Of a DNA stretch of 64,000 nucleotides, positions 55,289 to 64,000 are shown one piece after another. Under the pieces are notes generated by a model. That model was not told where the DNA came from. It worked only from the letters and a program-made list of their open reading frames with translations, and did no database searches. Positions within the stretch are counted from its first letter, which is position 1. Each line of letters opens with the position of its first letter. Where the stretch lies: NCBI RefSeq assembly GCF_032670585.1, contig NZ_JAVQHL010000003.1, positions 124,001 through 188,000 of the forward strand. Direction: 5' to 3'. The stretch comes from Ostreiculturibacter nitratireducens. GTDB taxonomy: Bacteria > Pseudomonadota > Alphaproteobacteria > Rhodobacterales > Rhodobacteraceae. The translations under genes were made by a program, and so were the position numbers.

Positions 55289-55925
55289 AGAGTTCTTTCG
55301 CTTCTTCGAGGCTGTCGAACATGTAGAGCTGGCCGTTCCGCAGGACGGCAGCGGAGCGGCAGAACCTCTCCAGAGTCGTCGGCTGGTGAGAGACGATGAC
55401 GACGGTCGCGTTCTTCAGGCGATCCTGAAGGATCGTTCCGGCCTTCCTGTTGAACTCGACATCCGTGCTGGACGGCATGCCCTCGTCGATCAGGTAGATG
55501 TCGAATTCCAGCGCCAGGAGAAGCGAGAAGGAGAGCCGCGCCCTCATCCCGGAACTGTAGGTGGCCACCGGCTGGTCGAAATATTCGTCGATCGCGCAGA
55601 GCCAGCGGCAGAACGCCTCGACGTAATCGGGGTCGAGATCGTAGAGCCGGGCGATGAAGCGGACGTTTTCCCGGCCCGAGTATTTCGAAACGACACCGCC
55701 CATGAACCCGAGCGGGAAGGAGACCCTGCTCGTGCGGCGGATCGTGCCTTCGTCGGGCTTTTCGAGCCCAGCCATCATGTTGATCAGCGTCGTCTTTCCG
55801 GTCCCGTTGGGGGCGAGGACCCCCAGCGAATTGCCCGGCTCGACCCGGAAGGAAGCGCGGTCAAGGATCACCTTGCGCTGCGTGCCCGTCCAGAAGGACT
55901 TGCTGACCGTGTCGAATTCGAGCAT
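55266..55925 (-). CDS. Capsule polysaccharide ABC exporter ATPase (KpsT family)
   Basis: The 219-residue ATPase has Walker A 'APNGTGKTT' (the first Gly of GxxxxGK is Ala here), signature 'YSSGMRARLSFSL', Walker B 'IYLIDEGMPS' and H-loop 'IVSHQPTTL'. 'SFPLGFMGGVVSKYSGRENVRF' is typical of KpsT/BexA. It drives export of capsule polymer. The permease KpsM is not next to it in the window. It overlaps the KpsE-type gene. Confidence 0.9.
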   Translation of the reverse strand: MLEFDTVSKSFWTGTQRKVILDRASFRVEPGNSLGVLAPNGTGKTTLINMMAGLEKPDEGTIRRTSRVSFPLGFMGGVVSKYSGRENVRFIARLYDLDPDYVEAFCRWLCAIDEYFDQPVATYSSGMRARLSFSLLLALEFDIYLIDEGMPSSTDVEFNRKAGTILQDRLKNATVVIVSHQPTTLERFCRSAAVLRNGQLYMFDSLEEAKELYEYDAQG

Positions 55926-56017
55926 CCGCTTGCCCCGCCGCTGCCCGGCCGCTTCGCCCTTCTGACTAGGGCGTTTGTGTTAAAAAAGGACGTTACCCGA
56001 CCATTCCGTCAAGATTA

Positions 56018-56050
56018 GGGCGGCGGCCGCCGGCTGTATAGCCGCCGCCC
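56018..56050. repeat. GC-rich inverted repeat between nhaA and kpsT
   Basis: GGGCGGCGGC (56018-56027) and GCCGCCGCCC (56041-56050) form a 10-bp perfect stem with a 13-base loop, 37 bases after the nhaA stop. No T-run follows on the minus strand, so it may slow transcription or protect the nhaA 3' end rather than act as a standard terminator. Confidence 0.5.
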
Positions 56051-56086
56051 GCCGATTGAACCCGCCGCAGCGCGCGAGGCGGCGCA

Positions 56087-57340
56087 TCAGCCGTGGATCT
56101 TCTCCACGCGCAGGACCTTCCCCGCGATGATCGAAATGATCGCCGCGCCAAAGCTGAAGAGCGCACCCATCTTGGCGGCATCCTGCACCGGCCCGCCAGG
56201 GAAGGCGACGGAAGCGACGAAGAGCGCCACGGTGAAGCCGATCGCCGCGACGCAGCCGACCACGAGGATATCGGCCGTCCGCATCCCTTGCGGCAGCCCC
56301 AGGCGTAGCGGGAAGGCCGCGATCCAGCCCATGAGCAGGACCCCCACGGGCTTGCCGATGAGAAGACCGAAGAGAACGAGCCAGGTGGGTTCGCTGATCG
56401 CGCTGAACTCTACCCCCGCGTTCAGGAGGCCGAAGAAGAACAGGATGATCTCGACCGGGTATTTCAGGTGGTGCTCGATCCAGTTCAGGAGGTCGGTGAG
56501 GAATTCCTCGGCCTCGGCGAAGATACCGAAGGCGCGGTCGGCATGCGGGATCGTTGGCACGATCGGCAGCAGGCCAAGGGCGGGGTGGATGCCCGCCTCC
56601 TGGAAGCCGAACCAGCTGAGGCAGCCCGCGATAAGGTAGGGCCAGAACGAGAGATACTTCCGCACCCAGGTCGAATTCGGACGCAGCTGGTTGCCGCGGT
56701 CGAGCCTCCGGGGCAGCCAGTTGAAGAGAACGAAGACCCCCAGCGCCGCGCCGAAGGAAAGCATCAGCCATTCGGGCGCCAGTTCGGCGGTCGGATAGAA
56801 GATCGCGAGGATGAGGAGCCCCGCCGCGTCGTCCGCGATGGCGAGAAGGAGCAGGAACCGGATAGCCGGGTGTCCGGCGCCGAAGACCATCCGACCGACG
56901 AGGTAGGAAAACGCGATGTCGGTCGCCGTCGGGATCGCCCAGCCGCGGCTCACCGTCTCGTATACGCCGAGAACGGCCGCAAGGCCCAGATAGACGGCGA
57001 TCGGCCCCAGCATGCCGCCGGCGGTCGCAATGAGCGGCGTCATCGCCTTGCGGCCCCTCAGCGCGCCGTTTTCAAGGATGACCGCCTCCCAGACTTCCTT
57101 CGCGGCGATGCCGAAGAAGAGCGCCATGAAGACGTCGTTGATCAGGTAGTGGAGGGTGAGCGTGCGGGTAATATGGCCGCCTTCCTCATGCGGATGCCCG
57201 ATGAAGAAGTTGTCGACGATCACGAAGTCGACGAACGAATGGTAACTGTGTGCGTCGATATTCGCCCATAAGAGCGCGATGATCGCCCCGGCGATCAGAA
57301 GCAGCGAGTAAGTGGTAACGAAATTCCAGACGCGATACAT
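56087..57340 (-). CDS. nhaA: Na+/H+ antiporter NhaA
   Basis: NhaA expels sodium in exchange for protons. The 417-residue protein has about 12 membrane segments, 'RGWAIPTATDIAFSYLVGR' and the ion-binding aspartates Asp170-Asp171 in 'LAIADDAAGLL', and 'HPALGLLPIVP'. ATG 57340 follows GGAGGGG; the frame to 58063 runs through the divergent UDG gene and is not used. The head-to-head gene is a UDG-like protein. Confidence 0.95.
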   Translation of the reverse strand: MYRVWNFVTTYSLLLIAGAIIALLWANIDAHSYHSFVDFVIVDNFFIGHPHEEGGHITRTLTLHYLINDVFMALFFGIAAKEVWEAVILENGALRGRKAMTPLIATAGGMLGPIAVYLGLAAVLGVYETVSRGWAIPTATDIAFSYLVGRMVFGAGHPAIRFLLLLAIADDAAGLLILAIFYPTAELAPEWLMLSFGAALGVFVLFNWLPRRLDRGNQLRPNSTWVRKYLSFWPYLIAGCLSWFGFQEAGIHPALGLLPIVPTIPHADRAFGIFAEAEEFLTDLLNWIEHHLKYPVEIILFFFGLLNAGVEFSAISEPTWLVLFGLLIGKPVGVLLMGWIAAFPLRLGLPQGMRTADILVVGCVAAIGFTVALFVASVAFPGGPVQDAAKMGALFSFGAAIISIIAGKVLRVEKIHG

Positions 57341-57445
57341 TCCTGCCCCTCCCTCGTTTTCGCTGGGATAGTCGAATCCGACCCCTTGGGCAACAGGGCG
57401 GGACGGGTGATTGCGGCGACCCGGGCCGGGCGATAGCTTCCCCGC

Positions 57446-58057
57446 ATGGATCGCTTCGAAGAACCAGAACTCGCCTCCCGCATCAGGGCCTGCCGGCTCT
57501 GCGCCGACGACTTCGCTGCGACGGCGACCGGACACGAGCCCCGCCCGGTTCCGTGGTTCCGCCCGAGCGCCCGGATTCTCGTCGCCGGACAGGCTCCGGG
57601 AATGCGGGTGCACGAAGCCGGGCGGCCTTTCGCGGACCCCTCGGGAACGCGGCTGCGCGCGTGGCTCGGAATGACGGACGCGGAGTTCTATGACCTCGCG
57701 CGCGTCGCGGTCGTGCCGATGGCGTTCTGCTTCCCGGGCTACGACAAGTCCGGCTCCGACCTGCCGCCGCCGCCCCGCTGCGCAGAGACATGGCGCGGGC
57801 AGGTGATGAAGGCCCTGTCCGAACTGCGTCTCACGATCCTCGTCGGAGGCTATGCGCAGCGCTGGCACCTGGGACCGCACGCGGCCCGAAGCGGGGTCGC
57901 GGGGACCGTCGCGCGCTGGCGGGAACACGCGCCCGCGATCTTTCCCTTGCCGCACCCCTCCTGGCGGAATACCGGGTGGCTGAAACGCCATCCCTGGTTC
58001 GAAGACGAGCTTCTGCCCGTGCTCCGCGCCAGAGTGCGGGAGGAACTCGATGCCTGA
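57446..58057 (+). CDS. Uracil-DNA glycosylase superfamily protein
   Basis: The 203-residue protein starts with a Cys pair 'IRACRLCADDF', has the superfamily motif I 'VAGQAPGMRVHEAGRPFAD' and motif III 'PLPHPSWRN', as in the UdgX/UDG-like uracil-DNA glycosylase group, some of which carry an iron-sulfur cluster. Only two conserved Cys are seen near the start. Activity on DNA is not certain. Its end overlaps the next gene by 8 bases. Confidence 0.85.
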   Translation: MDRFEEPELASRIRACRLCADDFAATATGHEPRPVPWFRPSARILVAGQAPGMRVHEAGRPFADPSGTRLRAWLGMTDAEFYDLARVAVVPMAFCFPGYDKSGSDLPPPPRCAETWRGQVMKALSELRLTILVGGYAQRWHLGPHAARSGVAGTVARWREHAPAIFPLPHPSWRNTGWLKRHPWFEDELLPVLRARVREELDA

Positions 58058-58844
58058 AACCACCGTCCTGGATTTTGCCCATGCGGCGATGGAGGCCGCG
58101 CCCGAGGATGCGGCGGCGCGGCTGCGCTTCTACGAGCGCCTCGCGGATGCGGAGCTCTTCCTGCTGCTCGAGGCCGAGCCGGATGGCGACACCGTCAGCC
58201 CGCAGGTCTTCGCGCTGGAAGAAGGAAGCTTCGTCATGGCCTTCGACCGGGAGGAAAGGCTTTCCGCCTTCACCGGTGCGCCCGCGCCCTATGTCGCGCT
58301 GCCCGGGCGGGTGATCGCGGGGCTTCTGGCCGGGGAAGCGCTCGGCCTCGGTCTCAACCTGGCGGTCGCGCCCTCGTCCTTCCTGATGCCACCGGACGCA
58401 GTGTCCTGGCTCGTGGAAACGCTGGGGCAGGCGCCGGAACAGGCGGAGGCACGGCCGGAAGCCTTCGATGCGCCGGGGGATTTGCCGCAGTCGCTTCTCT
58501 CCTCGCTCGACACGAAACTCGCGCTTGCCGCCGGGCTGGCGGAAGCGGCGCTTCTCGCGGGTGTCACATATGCGGGCGGGCGGCGCGGACATATGCTCGC
58601 CTTCCTCGGCGCACGTCCGGAAGCCGAAGCGGCGCTTGCCAAGGCCGTGTCAGAGGCGCTGGCCTTTTCGGGCATAGAGGCCGGCGAGATCGACGTGGCC
58701 TTCCTGGCGGCGGACGACCCGTCGGCGGTGCGCATGGCGCGCGTTGGCCTGCGCTTCGATCTGCCCGAAGTGACGGAGGATGAGCAGGTTCTGAGCCCCG
58801 CCGCCCCCGGAATGGACCCGAAGCGGCCGCCCAAGCTGCGCTGA
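58050..58844 (+). CDS. SseB-like protein
   Basis: The 264-residue protein resembles the SseB family (N-terminal domain 'LRFYERLADAELFLLLE' and 'QVFALEEGSFVMAFDREERLSAFTG', C-terminal domain with helix-rich 'AEAALAKAVSEALAF'). In Salmonella SseB-type proteins include secretion chaperones, but most members in alphaproteobacteria have no assigned role. It overlaps the UDG-like gene by 8 bases and ends 12 bases from a convergent gene. Confidence 0.75.
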   Translation: MPETTVLDFAHAAMEAAPEDAAARLRFYERLADAELFLLLEAEPDGDTVSPQVFALEEGSFVMAFDREERLSAFTGAPAPYVALPGRVIAGLLAGEALGLGLNLAVAPSSFLMPPDAVSWLVETLGQAPEQAEARPEAFDAPGDLPQSLLSSLDTKLALAAGLAEAALLAGVTYAGGRRGHMLAFLGARPEAEAALAKAVSEALAFSGIEAGEIDVAFLAADDPSAVRMARVGLRFDLPEVTEDEQVLSPAAPGMDPKRPPKLR

Positions 58845-58855
58845 CGTCCCTTCGC

Positions 58856-59794
58856 TCAGTAGCCCTGCGTCCGGTCAACGAGATGCAGGAACGGCTCCCT
58901 CGCCTCCCCGCGGCGGATGTTCTCGGCCACGACGCGCGAGGCGCTCGCGGGCCGCGTCTCTGCCGCGATGTGGGGCGTGACGGTGACACGGGGATGCGCC
59001 CAGTAGGAGTGTGCCGGCGGCAGCGGCTCCTCGCGGAAGACGTCGAGAGTGGCGTGAGCGATCCGCCCCGCGTCGAGCGCCGCCAGAAGCGCCTCATCGT
59101 CGATCAGGCTGCCGCGCCCCGGGTTCACGATGAAGGCGCCCTCCGGCATGAGCGCGAGACGTTCCGCGTCCAGGATGTTCTCTGTCGCCTTCGTATTCGG
59201 AAGAAGCGTCACCAGTATCTCCGCCCGCCGTAACGCCTCCGCGAGCCCAGCCTCGCCGGAAAGGCAGTCCACGTCGGGGATGTCCTTCTGCGTCCGGCTC
59301 CAGCCGCTGACCTGGAACCGCAAGGCCGCGAGCATGCGCGCCGCGGCTGCGCCGAGCTCGCCGAGGCCGAGGACCGTCACCCGCCGTTCCCGCGCGATGG
59401 GCGGCATGACGTCGTTCCGCCAGATGCCGTCCTGACCGAGGATGTGCGCATCCATCCCGAGATGATGGCGCATGACATGGCCCGTCACGTATTCGACCAT
59501 CCCCTCCGTCATCGCCGGGTCGACCATCCGGCAGAGGGGCTGTGTCAGCGTCGGATTGGGCGCGATCTTCTCGACACCCGCCCATAGGTTCAGAACCGCC
59601 TTCGCATTCGCGTAGGGTCCGAAATCCTCGATGACGCCGCCCGGCGCGAAGACGATGTAATCGACCGCCGATGGATCGGGCGCGCTATCGCTGACCGTCA
59701 CGTCCAGCCCCGCCTCCCGGCAGGCCCGGGCGAGCGGCTCCCGGTAGTCGGGCCAGAGCGCCGGACCGGCGGCGAAGAAGATGTTGATGGACAT
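58856..59794 (-). CDS. ghrA: Glyoxylate/hydroxypyruvate reductase A type
   Basis: The 312-residue NAD(P)H-dependent reductase has 'NLWAGVEKI', 'VTVLGLGELGAAAARMLAAL' (nucleotide motif), 'NPGRGSLIDDEALLAALDAGRI' and the catalytic His in 'VTPHIAAET', all of the GhrA type. It reduces glyoxylate or hydroxypyruvate. ATG 59794 is preferred because the family starts 'INIFFAAGP'-like; upstream codons to 59836 overlap rodA. It follows rodA by 7 bases. Confidence 0.9.
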   Translation of the reverse strand: MSINIFFAAGPALWPDYREPLARACREAGLDVTVSDSAPDPSAVDYIVFAPGGVIEDFGPYANAKAVLNLWAGVEKIAPNPTLTQPLCRMVDPAMTEGMVEYVTGHVMRHHLGMDAHILGQDGIWRNDVMPPIARERRVTVLGLGELGAAAARMLAALRFQVSGWSRTQKDIPDVDCLSGEAGLAEALRRAEILVTLLPNTKATENILDAERLALMPEGAFIVNPGRGSLIDDEALLAALDAGRIAHATLDVFREEPLPPAHSYWAHPRVTVTPHIAAETRPASASRVVAENIRRGEAREPFLHLVDRTQGY

Positions 59795-59801
59795 TGGGGC
59801 T

Positions 59802-60941
59802 CTACCTCGGCCGGTGGATATGCGCGCTCTGCACAAGCCCGAAGGCCAGGAGCAGGATCATCATGGCCGTCCCGCCGTAGGACACAAGAGGAAGCGGCAC
59901 GCCGACGACTGGCATCAGGCCCATGACCATCGACATGTTGACCGCGAAGAACAGGAAGAACGATGTTGCGATCCCGAATGTCAGGAGCGAGGCGAAGCGA
60001 TCCTTGTTGCCAAGCCCGGAAAAGACGCAGAACGCGATGATGAGCGCGTAGAGGGACAGCAAGGAAAAGGCCCCCAGGAAGCCGAATTCCTCGGCCAATG
60101 TCGTGAAAATGAAATCCGTGTGCTTTTCGGGCAGGAAGTTCAGCCGCGACTGCGTGCCTTGCATGAACCCCTTGCCGGCCCAGCCGCCCGATCCCAGCGC
60201 GATCTGCGCCTGGGTGATGTTGTAGCCCGCGCCGAGGGGATCGGAGGACGGATCGAGGAAGGTATCGATGCGGCGGTACTGGTAGTCCTCGAGCAGTTGC
60301 CAGGATGTCCCGCGGCTTTCGAAGACCCCGAAGATCAGGGCCACGACGAGCGCGATCACGGTGCCGAAATACCACCAGCTCACCCCGGCCACGAACATAA
60401 CCGCGCCGCCCCCCGCGAGGAGCAGGATCGCCGTCCCGAGGTCGGGTTGCTTGAGAACGAGGATCGTCGGGACGAGAACCATCAGGACCGGGATCGCGAC
60501 CCACAGGGGGCGCGAGGTCTTCTTGAGGTCCAGCCAGTCGTAATAGGCGGCAAGCAGCATTACGAGGCTGATCTTCATCATCTCCGAGGGCTGGATCCTC
60601 AGGGGTCCGATTTCGATCCAGCGCTGCGCGCCCATGCCGATGGAGCCGAAGAGTTCCACCGCCACCAGAAGAAGGAGCGACACGAAATAGGCCAGGGCGG
60701 AGACGTTGCGCCAGAACCAGATCGGGACGAAGGCAACCACGAACATCCCCGCCATGCCCGCCACGAAGCGCTTCATCTGGGGCATGGCCCAGGTTTCGAC
60801 CTGCCCGCCCGCGACGGAATAGAGCATGAGGAACCCGACCGAGGCGACAGCCACCAGGAGCAGCACGAGCGGCCAGTTCAGGTACAGGACCTTGCGCAGG
60901 CCCGTCGGCACCGTCTTGACGTTGTATTCGAGGAAACTCAT
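59802..60941 (-). CDS. rodA: Rod-shape peptidoglycan glycosyltransferase RodA (MrdB)
   Basis: RodA polymerises lipid II into glycan strands for cell elongation with PBP2. The 379-residue SEDS protein has about 10 membrane segments, 'GAQRWIEIGPLRIQPSE' and 'PLVSYGGTAMM', both SEDS signatures. Its ATG overlaps the mrdA stop by ATGA. Confidence 0.96.
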   Translation of the reverse strand: MSFLEYNVKTVPTGLRKVLYLNWPLVLLLVAVASVGFLMLYSVAGGQVETWAMPQMKRFVAGMAGMFVVAFVPIWFWRNVSALAYFVSLLLLVAVELFGSIGMGAQRWIEIGPLRIQPSEMMKISLVMLLAAYYDWLDLKKTSRPLWVAIPVLMVLVPTILVLKQPDLGTAILLLAGGGAVMFVAGVSWWYFGTVIALVVALIFGVFESRGTSWQLLEDYQYRRIDTFLDPSSDPLGAGYNITQAQIALGSGGWAGKGFMQGTQSRLNFLPEKHTDFIFTTLAEEFGFLGAFSLLSLYALIIAFCVFSGLGNKDRFASLLTFGIATSFFLFFAVNMSMVMGLMPVVGVPLPLVSYGGTAMMILLLAFGLVQSAHIHRPR

Positions 60942-62881
60942 GCGCGGATCCTGCCCGGCGCCGGCGCCTCTGGATCGATGAGATCGAGCTCTTCCCGCTC
61001 GGCCTCGATGCGGCTGCGCTGGCTCTGCGGATAGGCCGACAGCGACGGGAAGCCATCGTTCAGCGCCTGAAGAAGGATGTCGCGCGCGATGGGCGCCGCG
61101 GCGGCCGAACCGCCTCCGCCATGTTCCACGACGACCGAAACCGCGATGCGCGGCGCTTCGTAGGGCGCGTAGCAGACAAACAGCGCATGGTCCCGCCGGT
61201 TCCACGGCAACTGGTCGTTCGAAATCACGCCGCTCGCCCGCTCGGCGGCGGTGATGTTCCTGACCTGGCTGGTGCCTGTCTTGCCGGCCATCCGCATCGA
61301 GTCGTCGACGATCCGCGACGCGTAGGCGGTGCCTCGGTTCGAGTTCGACACCGCGTAAAGACCCTTTCGAACGGCCCGCAGGTGGTTCTCGTTCAGCCCG
61401 ATCGCCTCCGCCGGCGCGATCGGCTGTTCGATCCCGTCAACGGATTTCACGATGCGCGGGGCGATCGCGCGACCCGTCGCGACACGCGCGGTCATCACCG
61501 CCAGCTGCAGCGGCGACGCGAGCACGAAGCCCTGGCCAATGCCCGCGTTCAGCGTATCGCCGACCAGCCATTCCTTCTTGTGGCGTTCGAGCTTCCAGTC
61601 CTTCGTCGGCGTCAGGCCCTCGGCAACGGCCGACAACGGCAGGTCGTGGCGCATCCCCAAGCCCAGGCGCCGCGCCATTTCCGAGATCCTGTCGATGCCC
61701 ACCCGCTGGGCGACCTCGTAGTAGTAGACGTCGCAGGACTGCTCGAGACTCTCCTCGAGGTCGACGTTGCCGTGACCTCCGCGCTTCCAGCAGTGGAACT
61801 TGCGGTTCCCGAGCTCGGTGTAACCGTGGCAGGCGACGGTGTCCTCGGTCGTGATCACCCCGGCCTCGAGCGCCGCGAGGGCCGTCACGATCTTGAAGGT
61901 CGAGCCGGGCGGATAGGTGCCCTGCACCGTCTTGTCGGCGAGAGGCCTGTGGTCGTTTTCGGTCAGGGCCGAATAGTCGGCACTCGAAATGCCGCGCACG
62001 AAATTGTTCGGGTCGAAGGACGGCGCGGAAGCGATCGCGAGCAGGTCGCCGCTTTCCACGTCGATCACGACCGCCGCGGCACTTTCGGCCTTCAGGCGGG
62101 CGAGCGCGTAGTTCTGAAGCCGGTAGTCGACGGTCAGCTGGACATCCGTGCCGGGCTGGCCCTCCTGGCGGTCGAGTTCGCGCATCACCCGGCCGACGGC
62201 GTTGACTTCGATCCGCTTGGTTCCCGCAGTGCCGCGCAGGCTGTCCTCGAGTTTCGCCTCGATCCCGACCTTGCCGATCTGGAACCGGGGAATGCTCAGG
62301 AGAGGATCAGGCTTGTCGAGCTTCGAAAGGTCGTAGTCCGAGACCGGGCCGACATAGCCCACGACATGGGCGAAATCCTTTCCGAGCGGATAGCTGCGGG
62401 ACAGGCCGACCTCCGTCGTCACGCCGGGCAGCGCGGGGGCATTCACCGCGACGCGGGAAAAGTCCTCCCAGCTGACGCGTTCGGCCACGGTGATCGGCAG
62501 GTTGGGACTGCGCTTCGCGATCTCCTCGAGTGCGGCTGCGATCTCCTCCTCCGACAACGGCATGACACGCGCCAGACGTTGCAGGACGGCGTCCACATCA
62601 CCCGCATCCTCGCGGGTGATGACAACGCGGTAGTTCTGCTCGTTCCCCGCGATGAGTGCGCCGTTGCGGTCCCGGATCAACCCGCGGGCCGGCGGCAGAA
62701 GGCGGATGTTGATCCGGTTCTCTTCGGCCAGCATGCGGAATTCGTCGGATTGCTCGACCTGCATGTAGCGCATGCGGAAGGCGAGAACGCCGACGAACGC
62801 CCCCTGCAGTGACCCAAGCAGCAGCCCCCGCCGGCTTATGCGGCGTGCGCTCTCGGCCGTTTCCTTGGGCGAGCGCCTCAT
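60938..62881 (-). CDS. mrdA: Penicillin-binding protein 2 (MrdA), class B
   Basis: PBP2 is the transpeptidase of the elongasome. The 647-residue protein has a single N-terminal membrane anchor, 'PPARGLIRDRNGALIA' dimerisation-domain motif, the active-site SxxK at Ser327-Lys330 ('PPGSTFKI'), the SxN-region 'QSCDVYYYEVAQRVG', and KTG at 534-536 ('AGKTGTSQV'). It overlaps mreD (4 bases) and rodA. Confidence 0.97.
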   Translation of the reverse strand: MRRSPKETAESARRISRRGLLLGSLQGAFVGVLAFRMRYMQVEQSDEFRMLAEENRINIRLLPPARGLIRDRNGALIAGNEQNYRVVITREDAGDVDAVLQRLARVMPLSEEEIAAALEEIAKRSPNLPITVAERVSWEDFSRVAVNAPALPGVTTEVGLSRSYPLGKDFAHVVGYVGPVSDYDLSKLDKPDPLLSIPRFQIGKVGIEAKLEDSLRGTAGTKRIEVNAVGRVMRELDRQEGQPGTDVQLTVDYRLQNYALARLKAESAAAVVIDVESGDLLAIASAPSFDPNNFVRGISSADYSALTENDHRPLADKTVQGTYPPGSTFKIVTALAALEAGVITTEDTVACHGYTELGNRKFHCWKRGGHGNVDLEESLEQSCDVYYYEVAQRVGIDRISEMARRLGLGMRHDLPLSAVAEGLTPTKDWKLERHKKEWLVGDTLNAGIGQGFVLASPLQLAVMTARVATGRAIAPRIVKSVDGIEQPIAPAEAIGLNENHLRAVRKGLYAVSNSNRGTAYASRIVDDSMRMAGKTGTSQVRNITAAERASGVISNDQLPWNRRDHALFVCYAPYEAPRIAVSVVVEHGGGGSAAAAPIARDILLQALNDGFPSLSAYPQSQRSRIEAEREELDLIDPEAPAPGRIRA

Positions 62882-63417
62882 AGCCGATGCTCCAGCGCCT
62901 CGACCTCGCCGGGAGCGACCCAGCGCACCCCGAGAACGCGGTTCGAAACGAGAACGACGATGGGATAGGCCGCCACCGAGGCGACGAACTGCATCAGCGT
63001 GAGGCCAAAGCCGGACTGCGGCACCATGAAGATCGCGAGCACGAGGCGGTTGGCGAGCAGCATCACCAGCATGACGGCGGCCACCATGGCCCATTCGACG
63101 AAGAACGGCAGATCACGCGTAAGGTTCGCGCGGTCCCGCAGGAACTCGGTCGCGAAAAGCACGATGAGGGTCCAGAGCCCCGGCGGCCTGACCAGCAGCA
63201 TGTCCTCGATGAGGAAGACGGTCGCGATGACGACTACGGGAAGGAAGTCCGGGCGTCTGAGCACCCAGGCGAAGGCAAGGCAGAGCAGGAAATCCGGCGC
63301 GGGCCATGCGGAGGGAAGCGTCGAGAGCGGCAGGAGCCGGCCGAACAGGAAGAGCGTCGCGAGGACCAGGAAGAGGCCGCGATAGAGCCAGCGGCGGGTC
63401 GTGACCGGATCAACCAT
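62878..63417 (-). CDS. mreD: Rod shape-determining protein MreD
   Basis: The 179-residue protein has five or so membrane segments and starts 'MVDPVTTRRWLYRG', then 'LPSAWPAPDFLLCLAFAWVLRRPD', the MreD pattern. It couples MreC/MreB to the membrane. ATG 63417 follows GGAGGG and is preferred to ATG 63432. It overlaps mrdA by 4 bases and mreC by 8. Confidence 0.93.
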   Translation of the reverse strand: MVDPVTTRRWLYRGLFLVLATLFLFGRLLPLSTLPSAWPAPDFLLCLAFAWVLRRPDFLPVVVIATVFLIEDMLLVRPPGLWTLIVLFATEFLRDRANLTRDLPFFVEWAMVAAVMLVMLLANRLVLAIFMVPQSGFGLTLMQFVASVAAYPIVVLVSNRVLGVRWVAPGEVEALEHRL

Positions 63418-64000
63418 CGGCACCCTCCGCAAGGTCGTCCGTCCCGGCAGGTTCGGGCGGCGGCAGCATCACCGCCGGCGGCACGATCGGCGCGATCAGC
63501 GCGCCGGTGTCGTTGATCCGCTCGGCCGGTTGCGAACGCAGGACGCGAAGGAAGTCGAGCCTTTCGTAGTCGGCGGCAAGGCGCACCCGAAGCCGCCGGT
63601 CGGCACCCAGCGCCACCTGCCCCACCAGGATGCCTGCCGGGAACACCCCGCCATCGCCGGCGGACACGACCCTGTCTCCGGGGCGCACCTGTTCGGGCGC
63701 ATCGATGAAGTCGATCGGCGGGGCCGGCGTGTTATCACCCACGAGGAGCGCCTTCTGGCCGGAGGGCTGGATCGTCACCGGTACCCGGCTCGACGCGTCG
63801 GTCAGAAGCAGCACCCGGCTCGTCGTCTTCCCCACCCCCGCGATACGGCCGACGAGGCCGAGGCCGTCCGTCGTGGCCCAGCCGTCCATGACGCCGTCGC
63901 GGCTGCCGACATTCAGGAGAACCGACTGCCGGAAGGGCGAGCCGGAGTCCGCGAGCACCACGCCGGAGACGGAGGTGAGCTTGGGGTCGAGCCGGACCTT
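63410..64000 (-). CDS. mreC: Rod shape-determining protein MreC (5' end outside the window)
   Basis: The last 196 residues of MreC are present; the N-terminus is beyond 64000. It shows the beta-domain pattern 'QSVLLNVGSRDGVMDGWATTDGLGLVGRIAGVGKTTSRVLLLTDASSRVPV' (read in pieces) and 'VRPGDRVVSAGDGGVFPAGILVG', with a Pro-rich acidic tail. MreC is a periplasmic scaffold binding PBP2. Confidence 0.94.
   Translation of the reverse strand, partial: KVRLDPKLTSVSGVVLADSGSPFRQSVLLNVGSRDGVMDGWATTDGLGLVGRIAGVGKTTSRVLLLTDASSRVPVTIQPSGQKALLVGDNTPAPPIDFIDAPEQVRPGDRVVSAGDGGVFPAGILVGQVALGADRRLRVRLAADYERLDFLRVLRSQPAERINDTGALIAPIVPPAVMLPPPEPAGTDDLAEGADG

Noticed and set aside
56018..56050. Intrinsic terminator of nhaA
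   Set aside because: The stem is strong but no T-run follows on the transcribed strand and the loop is long, so it was listed only as an inverted repeat.
61121..62812. Plus-strand open frame of 563 codons opposite mrdA
   Set aside because: mrdA has all PBP motifs in the right order on the minus strand; the plus frame is Arg/Gly/Asp-rich antisense.

Overview
The window is a GC-rich, gene-dense bacterial chromosome segment. Gene content points to an alphaproteobacterium, most likely Rhodobacterales: a gcvT-gcvH-gcvP operon behind a tandem glycine riboswitch, a PfkB-type kinase, IolD/IolE/IolG inositol genes, a split pqiA, a DUF3489-DUF2924-serine recombinase cassette, and mreC-mreD-mrdA-rodA. 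No species can be named from the sequence alone. Two tRNA genes are present: tRNA-Ala(CGC) and tRNA-Gln(TTG).

Layout. 0-15 kb holds a cut-off TetR regulator with its operator, an FAD oxidase, a secreted unknown, tRNA-Ala, thioredoxin 2, the glycine cleavage operon, a GGCT-like protein, a glutamyl-tRNA synthetase, a zincin, a Tat-exported metallo-beta-lactamase-fold protein, a phosphofructokinase and a Na/Pi cotransporter. 15-28 kb is an inositol or sugar catabolic locus: an SDR, an ABC importer (ATPase, permease, binding protein), a Gfo/Idh/MocA dehydrogenase, then a minus-strand operon (aldehyde dehydrogenase, HpcH/HpaI aldolase, 2-hydroxyacid dehydrogenase, iolG) divergent from iolD-iolE. 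It lacks iolB, iolC, iolJ, iolA and any local regulator.

28-45 kb holds lipoprotein and SH3-like envelope genes, a palindrome cluster, an Old Yellow Enzyme, two amide hydrolases, a decayed amine oxidase, a pqi-type MCE lipid-transport operon, a MipA porin-like protein, the remnant of an MscS channel, and a rim-type operon (AstE-like fragment, small protein, mgtE, retropepsin-like protease, rimK, AstE/aspartoacylase). 45-50 kb is accessory DNA: an exported unknown, a decayed IS5-family element and a recombinase cassette with two frameshifts, ending beside tRNA-Gln. 50-64 kb returns to housekeeping and envelope genes: an HI0933 flavoprotein, a BON-MscS channel, kdsA, capsule export kpsE/kpsT, nhaA, a UDG-like protein, an SseB-like protein, a GhrA-type reductase, and the rod-shape cluster rodA-mrdA-mreD-mreC, cut by the right edge.

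The items most worth following are the incomplete inositol pathway with unusual downstream enzymes, the promoter motif shared across that locus, and the rimK operon, which pairs a glutamate ligase with two AstE-like proteins, one apparently without its metal site. All functional statements rest on motif and family recognition by eye; no database search was run.
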